This document shows, piece by piece, positions 41,249-50,386 of a DNA stretch of 64,000 nt. The translations under genes and the position numbers were made by a program. The notes under the pieces were generated by a model that was given only the letters and a program-made list of their open reading frames with translations, searched no databases and was not told where the DNA came from. Source of the DNA: Mesorhizobium loti (lineage in GTDB: Bacteria; Pseudomonadota; Alphaproteobacteria; Rhizobiales; Rhizobiaceae); the NCBI RefSeq assembly GCF_002858745.1, contig NZ_PJRO01000008.1, positions 124,001 through 188,000 of the forward strand, given 5' to 3'. Numbering within the stretch: the stretch's first letter is position 1; every line of letters begins with the position of its first letter.

Positions 41249-42741
41249 CACGACAGATTCTTGACACGCTCGAACTAGGCAAGCGCCCCGAAGGTCGCAC
41301 GCTGATCACCGCGGCCTGGGTGCTTGGTCATCGTGACGGCGGACATCGGCTGATCCCGAATGGCGAGGTCGTCATCGATGGCGGCGAAGTCGTTTTTGTC
41401 GGCACCAAGTTTCCCGGCGAGGTCGCAAGACGGGTCGATTTCGGCAATGCGCTGGTCAGCCCCGGCTTCGTCGACCTCGATGCGCTTTCCGATCTCGACA
41501 CCACCATCCTCGGCATCGACAATCAGCCGGGCTGGGCCAAGGGCCGGGTGTGGCCGCGTTCTTATGTCGAGGCGGGCCCTTATGAGATGTACAGCCAGGA
41601 AGAGCTGGTTTTCCAGAAGCGCTTCGCCTTCGGACAGCTGCTGCTCAACGGCATCACGACAGCGGCGCCCATAGCCTCGCTCTTCTACCGCGAATGGGGC
41701 GAGACGGTCGCCGAATTCGATGCCGCGGCCGACGCCGCCGGAGACCTTGGCCTCAGGGTCTATCTCAGTCCCGCCTATCGCGCCGGCGGCATGGTGCTGG
41801 AAGGCCCCGGCCAGATGGTGCCGGTCTTCGACGAACAGCGCGGCCTGGCCGGGCTGCGCGATGCCGTCGATTACATCGGCAGGCAGAACGGTCGCCACGG
41901 CGATCTGGTGCGCGGCCTGCTGGCGCCGGATCGCGTCGAGACCTGTACCGAAGAGCTGCTGCGCCAAACACAGGCCGCCGCGGCCGAACTCGGCTGCAAG
42001 ATCAGGCTGCATATGGCGCAGGGTTCGATGGAGGTCGATACCGTGCGCAAACTGCATGGCACCACCGCTCCAGTCTGGCTGGCGCGCGCCGACCTGCTCA
42101 ACGACCGGCTGATCGCGCCACATGCCACCAACGCCACCGACGAAGATCTCTGCCTCTACGCAGAACATGGCGTCTCGATCGTGCATTGCTCGCTGGTCTC
42201 GGCGCGCAGCGGCAGCATCCTGAACTCGTTCTCCAAATGCCGGGAACGCGGCATCAACATCGCGATGGGGACCGACACCACCCCGGCCGACATGCTGATG
42301 AACCTGCTGATCAGCCTGATCACCTGCCGCATTGCCGACAAGGCTTCGGACCGCGTGCGCTCCGCCGACCTGTTTGACGCGGCAACACTGGGCGGTGCGA
42401 AGGCGCTCGGCCGCGACGACCTCGGCCGGCTGATGGCAGGCGCCCGTGCCGACATCGCCGTTTTCGGCCTCGACGATGCCGTGATGGCGCCGTCCGTGGA
42501 CCCGATCACCACCCTCGTCATCGGTGGCTCCGGCAAGGTCACGCAGGCCGTGTTCGTCGACGGGCGGCTATCCATGCGTTTCGGCGACGTCGCCGGTATC
42601 GACATGAAGGCGGCGCGCGAGCGCGCCCAGCGGCAATATGACGGCCTGATCGCCAAATATCCGGACCGTAGCTGGGGCCACCCGCAGGTTTCGGAGATCT
42701 TCCCGCCAAGCTATCCCATCGAGGTCGACGGTAATGGCTGA
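41245..42741 (+). CDS. Amidohydrolase-superfamily protein lacking the HxH metal motif
   Basis: A 498-residue chlorohydrolase/deaminase-type protein (COG0402 style). Where relatives have D-x-H-x-H, this reads D77-L-D79-A-L81 (GFVDLDALSDLD), so the first two metal ligands are missing. Later ligand positions remain: RLHMAQGSMEV, APHATNATDED and GTDTTPADM. I recall a subfamily with FIDLDALGD-like sequences, so the change may be ancestral, not decay; the frame is open and operon position intact. It may use a different metal site, or be a partner of the neighbouring active amidohydrolase. It overlaps the upstream gene by 4 bp and the downstream one by 8 bp. Confidence 0.87.
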   Translation: MTRQILDTLELGKRPEGRTLITAAWVLGHRDGGHRLIPNGEVVIDGGEVVFVGTKFPGEVARRVDFGNALVSPGFVDLDALSDLDTTILGIDNQPGWAKGRVWPRSYVEAGPYEMYSQEELVFQKRFAFGQLLLNGITTAAPIASLFYREWGETVAEFDAAADAAGDLGLRVYLSPAYRAGGMVLEGPGQMVPVFDEQRGLAGLRDAVDYIGRQNGRHGDLVRGLLAPDRVETCTEELLRQTQAAAAELGCKIRLHMAQGSMEVDTVRKLHGTTAPVWLARADLLNDRLIAPHATNATDEDLCLYAEHGVSIVHCSLVSARSGSILNSFSKCRERGINIAMGTDTTPADMLMNLLISLITCRIADKASDRVRSADLFDAATLGGAKALGRDDLGRLMAGARADIAVFGLDDAVMAPSVDPITTLVIGGSGKVTQAVFVDGRLSMRFGDVAGIDMKAARERAQRQYDGLIAKYPDRSWGHPQVSEIFPPSYPIEVDGNG

Positions 42742-43713
42742 AGCCCAGCAAGCCGTGCTTGAGGTTCGTGGCCTCAAGGTCGAATTCCCGGGCCGCCGTG
42801 GCGTTGCTACGGCTCTCTCGGATGTGAGCCTTTCAATCCGCCCCGGCGAAATCCTCGGCGTGGTCGGCGAATCCGGTGCTGGCAAGTCGATGACCGGCCT
42901 CGCAATCCAGGGCCTGCTCGAACGCCCCGGGCATATCGCCGAAGGTGAGATCTGGCTGGCGGATCGCCGCATCGACAATCTGGGCGACCGCGACATGGAG
43001 AAGATCCGTGGGCGCGAAATCGGCGCCATCTTCCAGGACCCGCTGACCTCGCTCAACCCGCTGTTCACGGTCGGCGCGCAACTGACCGAAACGATCCGGC
43101 AGCATCTCGGCATGGGCAGGGCCGAAGCCAGGGCACGAGCGATTTCGCTGCTGAAAGATGTCGGCATCCCCTCGCCCGAGGAACGTTTCGGCCAATACCC
43201 GCATCAGTTCTCCGGTGGCATGCGCCAGCGCGTCGTCATTGCGCTGGCGCTCGCTGCTTCGCCGAAGCTGATCATCGCCGACGAGCCGACCACGGCGCTC
43301 GACGTGTCGATCCAGGCGCAGATCACGTCCCTGCTGCGCAGACTTTGCAAAGAGAAGGGCACAGCGGTGATGCTGGTGACCCATGACATGGGTGTCATTG
43401 CCGAAACGGCGGACCGCGTAGCGGTCCTCTATGCCGGCCGCCTTATCGAGATCGGGCCGGTCGACCAGGTGCTGCGTGCCCCGAAACATCCCTACACGCG
43501 CGGATTGATGGCCTCGATCCCAGCGCTCGGCGCGCGCGTCGAACGGCTCAACCAGATCGATGGCTCGATGCCGCGCCTTGACGCCATTCCGCCAGGCTGC
43601 GCCTTCAACCCGCGCTGCAAGGAAGCTGGCCCCCGTTGCATGCGGGAGCGACCAGGTCTGTTGCCGGCAGGCGCCGGCGCCAGTGCATGCTGGCTGAACG
43701 CGGGAGGAACCGC

Positions 43714-43717
<4 letters not shown>
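42734..43717 (+). CDS. Peptide-type ABC transporter ATP-binding protein (DppD-like)
   Basis: First ATPase of the second peptide-type importer. Its 327 residues match DppD length: Walker A GESGAGKSM at 45-53, signature FSGGMRQR, Walker B LIIADEP, HDMG switch, and a C-terminal oligopeptide domain with the Cys-rich GCAFNPRCKEAGPRC segment. It overlaps the second amidohydrolase by 8 bp and the DppF-like gene by 4 bp. Confidence 0.94.
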
Positions 43718-44694
<977 letters not shown>

Positions 44695-44704
44695 GGTTGT
44701 CGGT

Positions 44705-45382
44705 CTAGGCCAGCGCGGCGCGCAGATCGTGAGACATGTCGCGCACTTCCCTCAGGTCCAACTCGGACTCCACATGCTCCAGATGATGTTCCATCAACCC
44801 AGAAGCCTTCTTGAGGTCGCCGGCGGCGATCGCATCGACGATCTCGGCGTGCTCGTCCGGGCCGCAGTTGAAGCGCGCGGTGTTGCGATACACGGCCGTG
44901 ATCAGCGAGGTGCGCGAGATCAGGTCACGCATCATGCCGAACAGGAAATCGGAGCCGGAAATTTCGGCGAGAAGAAGATGGAAGCCACCGGACAGCTTGA
45001 TGATGTCGGTGGTTGCATCGTTGGTGTTGGCGGTCCGCTCCTGGGCGACATGGCCGCGCAGCCGTGCCAGGTCGGCCTTCGTCACCGAAGCGCCGATGCG
45101 GGCGACGACACGGCCCTCCACGGAACGACGAATGGTGAAGACGTCCCTCGCCTCGTCCACGGTCGGCTGGCACACGAACGCGCCGCGATTGGGAATGATC
45201 GTCACCAGGCCCTCGCGTTCGAGCGCTGCCAGTGCTTGTCGGATGCGCGCGCGGCTGACGTCGAAGATAGCGGCCATCTGGCCTTCCTTGAGCTGCACGC
45301 CCGGACGCAGCCGGCGCTCAGCTATCGAGAGCCACACCTTTTCGACTATCTGCTGTATCGAAATGCCTGCCTGTTCGGTCAT
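44705..45382 (-). CDS. GntR-family regulator, FCD subfamily (candidate master of the amidohydrolase regulon)
   Basis: A 225-residue regulator: winged helix ISIQQIVEKVWLSIAERRLRPGVQLKEGQMAAIFDVSRARIRQALAALEREGLV (about residues 6-60) and an FCD effector domain (GGFHLLLAEISGSDFLFGMMRDLISRTSL, DEHAEIVDAIAAGDLKKASGLMEHHLEHVE) whose His residues would hold a metal and a carboxylate ligand. It is divergent from the flavin-reductase-like gene; between them are two TTGT-N6-type sites. Three other promoters within 18 kb carry related sites, so this protein is the best candidate to bind them and to repress its own gene. Confidence 0.93.
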   Translation of the reverse strand: MTEQAGISIQQIVEKVWLSIAERRLRPGVQLKEGQMAAIFDVSRARIRQALAALEREGLVTIIPNRGAFVCQPTVDEARDVFTIRRSVEGRVVARIGASVTKADLARLRGHVAQERTANTNDATTDIIKLSGGFHLLLAEISGSDFLFGMMRDLISRTSLITAVYRNTARFNCGPDEHAEIVDAIAAGDLKKASGLMEHHLEHVESELDLREVRDMSHDLRAALA

Positions 45383-45461
45383 GACTCTCTTTCCCGCTGT
45401 CTAATCGACATCCGCCAAGGCTGACAAAAAGTCAATATTTGCATTGGGCCATGAGCTTTTT

Positions 45462-45493
45462 TTGTAGATAATACATCCAAAAATTGTCTACAA
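45462..45493. promoter_or_regulatory. GntR-type operator pair, regulon site B
   Basis: TTGTAGATAA (45462-45471) and TTGTCTACAA (45484-45493) are inverted near-copies, centres 22 bp apart (about two helical turns). They lie between the GntR gene (start 45382) and the flavin-reductase-like gene (start 45520) and share the TTGT-NN-ACAA core of sites A, C and D, though the spacing differs. Confidence 0.65.
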
Positions 45494-45519
45494 TATTTCG
45501 AGTAAATGGGGAGACTCGA

Positions 45520-46158
45520 ATGGAATTCGACTTCACACAGATCGAGGCTGACGGGCGGTACCGCCTGCTGACCAATTTTGTCGGTCCACGCCCGATCGCG
45601 CTGGTGACCACGCGTTCCGCATCCGGGCGCAGCAATGCCGCGCCGATGAGCTTCTTCAACGTCTTCTCGCACGAGCCCCCCATCGTCGTGCTTGGCATAC
45701 AGCCTCGCCTGTCCGGTGAAGACAAGGACACCGTCGCCAATATCCGTCGCACCGGCGAATTTGCGGTCAACATGGTCGACATGGCGCTGTCGCAACAGAT
45801 GCTGGTGTGCGGGCTGGGGTTTGAAACCGATGTCGACGAGTTGGAGATATCGGGGCTTCCGACGGCCCACTGCAGGCAGATCGATGTCGATTTTGTTGCC
45901 AGCTCCCCCTGCGCCTTCGAATGCCGTGTTGAACGATTGATCGAATACCCGCGCCGCGTGCTGGTGCTTGGCCAGGTCGTCCATATGCATGTGCAGCGTG
46001 ATTGTCTCGACGAAGCCGGCCGTTACGTGAACCCCGAGACGTACCAGCCGATCGCCCGGCTGCATGCCGACAACTACATCACTTCCGACCGCCAGTTCGT
46101 GCTCAAGGCACCTGCGATCTCGGAAGTCCTCGACACAGCCAAACGCGTGGGCCAGTAA
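45520..46158 (+). CDS. Flavin-reductase-like FMN-binding protein
   Basis: A 212-residue split-barrel FMN-binding protein (Flavin_Reduct type): NFVGPRPIALVTTRSASGRSNAAPMSFFNVFSHEPPIVVLGIQ near the N-terminus is diagnostic, with TVANIRRTGEFAVNMVD following. Relatives are short-chain flavin reductases or self-standing oxidoreductases; the long C-terminal half (residues 130-212) fits the latter. It may supply reduced flavin to an oxygenase not encoded here, or act directly. ATG 45520 follows TGGGGAGA; an upstream TTG at 45484 lies within an operator. The hydantoin-racemase-like gene begins one base after its stop. Confidence 0.87.
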   Translation: MEFDFTQIEADGRYRLLTNFVGPRPIALVTTRSASGRSNAAPMSFFNVFSHEPPIVVLGIQPRLSGEDKDTVANIRRTGEFAVNMVDMALSQQMLVCGLGFETDVDELEISGLPTAHCRQIDVDFVASSPCAFECRVERLIEYPRRVLVLGQVVHMHVQRDCLDEAGRYVNPETYQPIARLHADNYITSDRQFVLKAPAISEVLDTAKRVGQ

Positions 46159-46159
46159 A

Positions 46160-46906
46160 GTGCATATTCACCTGATCAATCCCAATTCGACGGCCTCCAT
46201 GACCGCGCAGGCGCTGGACAGCGCCCTGAAGGTCGCCAGCGCCGGGACGCGCGTGACTGCAGTCAATCCTGTGGGAACGCCTGTGAGCATCGAAGGCTCG
46301 GCGGACGAGGCCCTGTCGGTCCCGGCCATGCTCCAGGAAATCCGCAAGGGCGAGACGCAAGGCGTCGACGCTTACGTGATTGCCTGTTTCGACGACCCAG
46401 GCCTGCACGCAGCCCGGGAAATCGCAAGAGGGCCGGTGATCGGCATCTGCCAGGCAGCCGTGCAGGTTGCCATGACGATCAGCCGGCGCTTTTCCGTCGT
46501 CACCACCTTGCCTCGATCGGTTCCGATCATCGAGGATATCGTGCAGGCCTATGGTGCCGGCCATCATTGCCGTGCGGTCCACGCCATCGACCTGCCGGTG
46601 CTGGGGCTGGAGGAAGATCCTGAAACCGCCGAACGGCTTCTGATGGAAACGATCGAACGCGCCAAGGCAGAGGACCGCGCGGAAGCGATCATCCTTGGCT
46701 GCGCGGGCATGTCGAGCCTGTGCGAACGCCTGTCGGCTGCAACGGGCGTGCCGGTGATCGACGGCGTAACCGCCGCGTTGAAGATCGCCGAAGCCCTGGT
46801 CGGTGCCGGTTATGCGACCTCGAAGGTCAGTGCCTATGACTATCCGCGCCCAAAAGGCCAGTTCGCCGAGCGCATGGAAGGCACCACGATACGGGCCAGC
46901 ATCTAG
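46160..46906 (+). CDS. Hydantoin/aspartate racemase-family protein
   Basis: A cofactor-independent two-cysteine racemase of the Asp/Glu/hydantoin family. The 248-residue product starts VHIHLINPNSTASMT and has the cysteine pair at Cys 76 (IACFDDPG) and Cys 181 (LGCAGM), the positions I recall as catalytic in hydantoin racemases. GVPVIDGVTAALKIAEALVGAGYATSK near the end is also typical. It would interconvert enantiomers of a 5-substituted hydantoin or a similar cyclic ureide such as allantoin; the true substrate is unknown. GTG 46160 is one base after the previous stop, implying coupling. Confidence 0.88.
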   Translation: MHIHLINPNSTASMTAQALDSALKVASAGTRVTAVNPVGTPVSIEGSADEALSVPAMLQEIRKGETQGVDAYVIACFDDPGLHAAREIARGPVIGICQAAVQVAMTISRRFSVVTTLPRSVPIIEDIVQAYGAGHHCRAVHAIDLPVLGLEEDPETAERLLMETIERAKAEDRAEAIILGCAGMSSLCERLSAATGVPVIDGVTAALKIAEALVGAGYATSKVSAYDYPRPKGQFAERMEGTTIRASI

Positions 46907-46989
46907 CGCGGCCGTATGCAGAGAGTCATGCAAGAACAGGATGTTATGGCGATTTCACGATTCTGCTTCTGAAGTTTGCCCAAACTGCT

Positions 46990-47011
46990 CAGGTCGCCAA
47001 TTGGCGACCTG
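46990..47011. terminator. 22-bp perfect palindrome between convergent genes
   Basis: CAGGTCGCCAA followed directly by its reverse complement, in the 151-bp gap between the racemase gene and the convergent amidohydrolase gene. It can form a hairpin on either strand; lack of a T-run leaves an operator or other role open. Confidence 0.45.
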
Positions 47012-47057
47012 CATCCGTTGACAGGCGCAAATCCGGCACGAGCAACAACAGCCACCG

Positions 47058-48530
47058 CTATGCGGCGGGATCGGGCAATGCGATGGGTTCGCGGAAAGTC
47101 CGGCTGATCTGTCCCCAGCCCGGATCGTGCATATGCGCCTTGAGGCCAGCGCGTTCCACAATCGCCTGAGCTTCGCGTTCGCCGAAATCGATGGCTTGCT
47201 CGACATCCACGGTCAAGACACGCCCCGCCTCCATCAGGATCTTGCCATCGACGATCACGGTGTCGACGTCGCTGCCGATGACCTGATGGACCAGCCGATG
47301 CACCACCATCCAGTTGGGGGCGAGATGCGGCTGGCGCATGTTGATGATGGCGATATCCGCCTTCTTGCCGACCTCCAGCGAGCCGATCTCGTGCTCCTTG
47401 CCGAGTGCCTTCGCGGCATCGATCGTGATCATCTCGAAAACCTTGCCCGGCGGCAGCAGGTAGCGGTCGTTGTTGTTGAGCAGGTGTTGCGTGAATTGCG
47501 CCAGGCGCGCGATCTGGAACATATCGAAATGGCGGCTCGGCGAAACGCCGTCCGAGGTGATCGCCACCGGCACGCCCTTCGACATCATGTCCAGGAGCGG
47601 CACGCCGCGCCCGGGGGGCGCATGCGTCACATGCGTTCCGGTCTCAGCCAGGATATCGACCTCTTCGTGCGAAATGCCCCAGCAGTGCTGCAGATGCACA
47701 TCCGGGCCGAGCAGCGCGTTTTCCTTGTCCTGGAAGGCCATGCGAACCTGACCCGCAAAGGCGTCGGAATGGATTCGGACACCCCATTTGCGTGCTGTTT
47801 CGCGCACCCGCAGCGCCTGCATGCGATCATTGTCGGTCAGCTTGACCGCGAGATCCGGCGTTGTCGGGTTCGAGGGGTCGAGAGACGGCACAATCGTAAA
47901 GGGCGTGACGAAGACATCGATGCGCCCTTCGGCGCTGCCATTGAGCGCCTCGATGGTCGCCTCGGTTCCTTCGATCATCTCTTCGAAAGAAACATGCCGC
48001 CCCAAAGGCTTGCCGCTCTCCCAGCGCGTGACAGCCTGCGGCCAGGGCAATCCGGCTGGACCGACGCAGACGACCTCCCGCAAGCCGATCTCGGCATAGG
48101 CCTTGGCGTGGTTGATAGCGAAAACCGGGTCGTCGCTTCGCGGCATGGACGAAATGATGCTGACCCCGGTGGTAACGCCGGCCCGCAAGCGCTCCAGGCC
48201 ACCGACCAGCCCGTCTGCGTACCAATAGTCGCGAGTTGCATAGTGGTAATAGGTCGGTGTGACGATCCGCATCCACAGCGAATAGGTGTCGGCGGCTATG
48301 GAGCGGATCAGCGCGTGCCCGGCGTGGCCGTGCGCGTCGATGACGCCCGGAATGATGAGCTTGCCGCGGCAATCGACAATCTTCTTGTCCAGATGCCGAG
48401 GTTCGAGATCCTCGGAGATTCCAATGTCGACAATCCTGTCGCCCAATATAGCGACAGCGCCATCCTCGATAACACGCCGATCGGCATCGACAGTGACGAT
48501 GGTGCCGTGAAGCAGCAGCAATCCGTTCAC
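47058..48530 (-). CDS. Amidohydrolase (SsnA/AtzA-type deaminase or chlorohydrolase)
   Basis: A 490-residue metal-dependent hydrolase. The mononuclear metal site looks complete: His 67 and His 69 (IDAHGHAGH), then RIHSDAF, LQHCWGIS and ITSDGVSPS. The C-terminal composite-domain segment KKADIAIINMRQPHLAPNWMVVHRLV is typical of COG0402 deaminases (S-adenosylhomocysteine deaminase, SsnA, TrzN/AtzA relatives). GTG 48530 follows AGGAGGAAAC, a strong site. It is divergent from the binding-protein gene at 48664 with an 18-bp palindromic operator between, so both are presumably controlled together. Confidence 0.9.
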   Translation of the reverse strand: MNGLLLLHGTIVTVDADRRVIEDGAVAILGDRIVDIGISEDLEPRHLDKKIVDCRGKLIIPGVIDAHGHAGHALIRSIAADTYSLWMRIVTPTYYHYATRDYWYADGLVGGLERLRAGVTTGVSIISSMPRSDDPVFAINHAKAYAEIGLREVVCVGPAGLPWPQAVTRWESGKPLGRHVSFEEMIEGTEATIEALNGSAEGRIDVFVTPFTIVPSLDPSNPTTPDLAVKLTDNDRMQALRVRETARKWGVRIHSDAFAGQVRMAFQDKENALLGPDVHLQHCWGISHEEVDILAETGTHVTHAPPGRGVPLLDMMSKGVPVAITSDGVSPSRHFDMFQIARLAQFTQHLLNNNDRYLLPPGKVFEMITIDAAKALGKEHEIGSLEVGKKADIAIINMRQPHLAPNWMVVHRLVHQVIGSDVDTVIVDGKILMEAGRVLTVDVEQAIDFGEREAQAIVERAGLKAHMHDPGWGQISRTFREPIALPDPAA

Positions 48531-48590
48531 GTTTCCTCCTCCAAAGCGCTCCCAACTCCAGATATTTTGCTATCCATTCACAACATTTAC

Positions 48591-48610
48591 GTCAACAATA
48601 TTGTTGACAA
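48591..48610. promoter_or_regulatory. GntR-type operator, regulon site C (divergent amidohydrolase/binding protein)
   Basis: GTCAACAATATTGTTGAC (48591-48608) is a perfect 18-bp palindrome; the 20-mer to 48610 fits GTCRACAAWATWGTTGACAA exactly, the same frame as site A. TTGACA at 48604-48609 could be the -35 box of the rightward promoter. It lies 54 bp before the binding-protein ATG and 61 bp before the amidohydrolase GTG. Confidence 0.8.
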
Positions 48611-48663
48611 TCTTGCCAGGCATGGCGATTGTAAGAACCGAGTGAGGAACCTGGGAGGTGAAC

Positions 48664-50229
48664 ATGTCCTGCTTGAAAAGCTTGCTGGCTGGCGCGGTGG
48701 CCGTGGTGGCCCTGACGGCGTCGGCCAATGCGGAAACACTGCGCTGGGGCAGCCGCGCAGACATCTATTCGTTGGATCCGGACTCCGTGCCCTCGACAGC
48801 CAATCTGGCCTTCCTGAACCACATCTATGAAGGATTGGTCCGCTACGACACGGAATTCAAGATCGAGCCGGCGCTCGCAACGGAATGGAAGCTGATTGAC
48901 AACAAGAAGTGGCGCTTCACCCTGCGCAAAGGCGTGAAGTTCCATGACGGCACCGACTTCACCGCAGACGACGTCGTTGCTTCGCTCAAGCGCGTCAGCG
49001 ACCCGACTTCACCGCTGCGCGGCAACATCCCGCTTTATGTGAACAGCAGCAAGGTCGACGACTACACCGTCGATGTCGAGGTTTCAGCGCCGACATCCCT
49101 CTTCCTCAACGACATGACCAACATCTTCATGTTCAGCGCGAAGTGGCTGAAGGACAACAACACCGAAAAGCCGACCGACGTCGCGACCAAGAGCGAGGGT
49201 TATGCCACCCACAACACCAACGGCACCGGTCCGTTCAAGCTGGAAAGCCGCACGCCGGACAGCAAGACCGTCCTCGTGGTCAACGACAAGTGGTGGGACC
49301 AGAAGAAGCACAACATCGACCGCATTGAGTTCCTGCCGATCGCTTCGCCCGCCACGCGTGTGGCCGCTTTGCTCTCCGGTGAAGTCGATCTGGTCGACTC
49401 CGCGCCGATCCAGGATCTGCCACGGCTCGAATCCTCGTCGGGCATCACTGTGAAGAAGCGCACCGAGCTGCGCACGGTCTTCATCGGCTTCAATCGCAAG
49501 GAAAAGTTGGAAGATGGCCGCGAGAACCCCTTCAACGATCTGCGCGTGCGACAGGCTTTCGAGGCCGCCATCGACCGCGACCTGATCAACAAGAAGGTAA
49601 TGCGCGGCCTGGCCCGCCCCTCGGGCTCCCTGATCGCTCCAGAAATCGCCGGCTACGCCAAGTCGCTCGACACTTTCAGCCCTGCCGATCCGGCGCTCGC
49701 CAAGAAGCTTCTCGCTGAGGCCGGCAAGGAAGGCCTGAAGTTCACCTACATGTGCACAAACGACGAGAGCATCAACGAAGAGGATTTCTGCGCCGGCGTC
49801 ACCAATATGCTGAAGCGCGCCGGCTTCGATCCGACGATCGACATTGCACCGCGTGCCGTCCAATCGCCTAAACGCTCGAACGGCAAGGCCGACGTCTTCA
49901 ACCTCAGCTGGGCAAACGAGCCGACGCTCGACGCCTATTCCCTGCTCGCCCAGGTCCTCGAGACCAAGACCGGCAAGGTCGGCGTTTCCAACTATGGCGG
50001 CTGGTCCTATCCCGAACTCGACAAGCTGGTCGAGCAGGCAGTTCAGGAGCCGGACAATACCAAGCGGCTGCAGCTCGAGGAAGCCGCTCTCAAGATCGCC
50101 AAGGACGACACGATCCTGATCCCGCTCCACCAGCAGCCGATCGCCTGGGCAATGCAGGGCAAGGTCAAGAGCGTCGACTTCCGGGCCGACAACAAACCGC
50201 GCCACTGGCTGACACAGATGGGCGAGTAA
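48664..50229 (+). CDS. ABC transporter substrate-binding protein, family 5 (unlinked; probable partner of the 38-44 kb importer)
   Basis: Periplasmic receptor of 521 residues with a signal peptide ending near ASANA (residue 21). The mature part is family 5: LRWGSRADIYSLDPDSVPSTANLAFLNHIYEGLVRYDTEFKIEPALATEW, LRKGVKFHDGTDFTADDVVASLKRV and NGTGPFKLESRTPDSK. ATG 48664 is spaced correctly from GGGAGGTG; the GTG at 48658 is inside that site. No permease or ATPase gene accompanies it, whereas the DppBCDF set at 38125-44694 lacks a receptor and has the same operator, so the two probably form one importer. Confidence 0.92.
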   Translation: MSCLKSLLAGAVAVVALTASANAETLRWGSRADIYSLDPDSVPSTANLAFLNHIYEGLVRYDTEFKIEPALATEWKLIDNKKWRFTLRKGVKFHDGTDFTADDVVASLKRVSDPTSPLRGNIPLYVNSSKVDDYTVDVEVSAPTSLFLNDMTNIFMFSAKWLKDNNTEKPTDVATKSEGYATHNTNGTGPFKLESRTPDSKTVLVVNDKWWDQKKHNIDRIEFLPIASPATRVAALLSGEVDLVDSAPIQDLPRLESSSGITVKKRTELRTVFIGFNRKEKLEDGRENPFNDLRVRQAFEAAIDRDLINKKVMRGLARPSGSLIAPEIAGYAKSLDTFSPADPALAKKLLAEAGKEGLKFTYMCTNDESINEEDFCAGVTNMLKRAGFDPTIDIAPRAVQSPKRSNGKADVFNLSWANEPTLDAYSLLAQVLETKTGKVGVSNYGGWSYPELDKLVEQAVQEPDNTKRLQLEEAALKIAKDDTILIPLHQQPIAWAMQGKVKSVDFRADNKPRHWLTQMGE

Positions 50230-50263
50230 TCCGGTCCGACAAGAGACCGTGTCTTCCAATTCG

Positions 50264-50299
50264 TGGCGCTTCCCCCCGGGTGAAGCGCCATTTTCTTTT
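50264..50299 (+). terminator. Rho-independent terminator after the binding-protein gene
   Basis: TGGCGCTTC (50264-50272) pairs with GAAGCGCCA (50282-50290), followed by TTTTCTTTT. It is placed 35 bp after the stop codon: a classical intrinsic terminator, showing the binding-protein gene is a single-gene transcript. Confidence 0.85.
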
Positions 50300-50386
50300 G
50301 GCATTGCATGCATGCCTGCTGCCGGACGACGACGGATCACGCCGCGCATCGAAACCTCGATCGCAGTCCAATCGAAAAACGCCAGG

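Noticed and set aside
45484..45519. TTG start giving 12 extra residues to the flavin-reductase-like protein
   Set aside because: The codon lies inside the operator site, lacks a ribosome site, and ATG 45520 has a good one.
47127..48830. Long open frame (567 codons) antisense to the amidohydrolase at 47058-48530
   Set aside because: It mirrors the codon structure of the true gene, as is usual in GC-rich DNA, and shows no motif or ribosome site.
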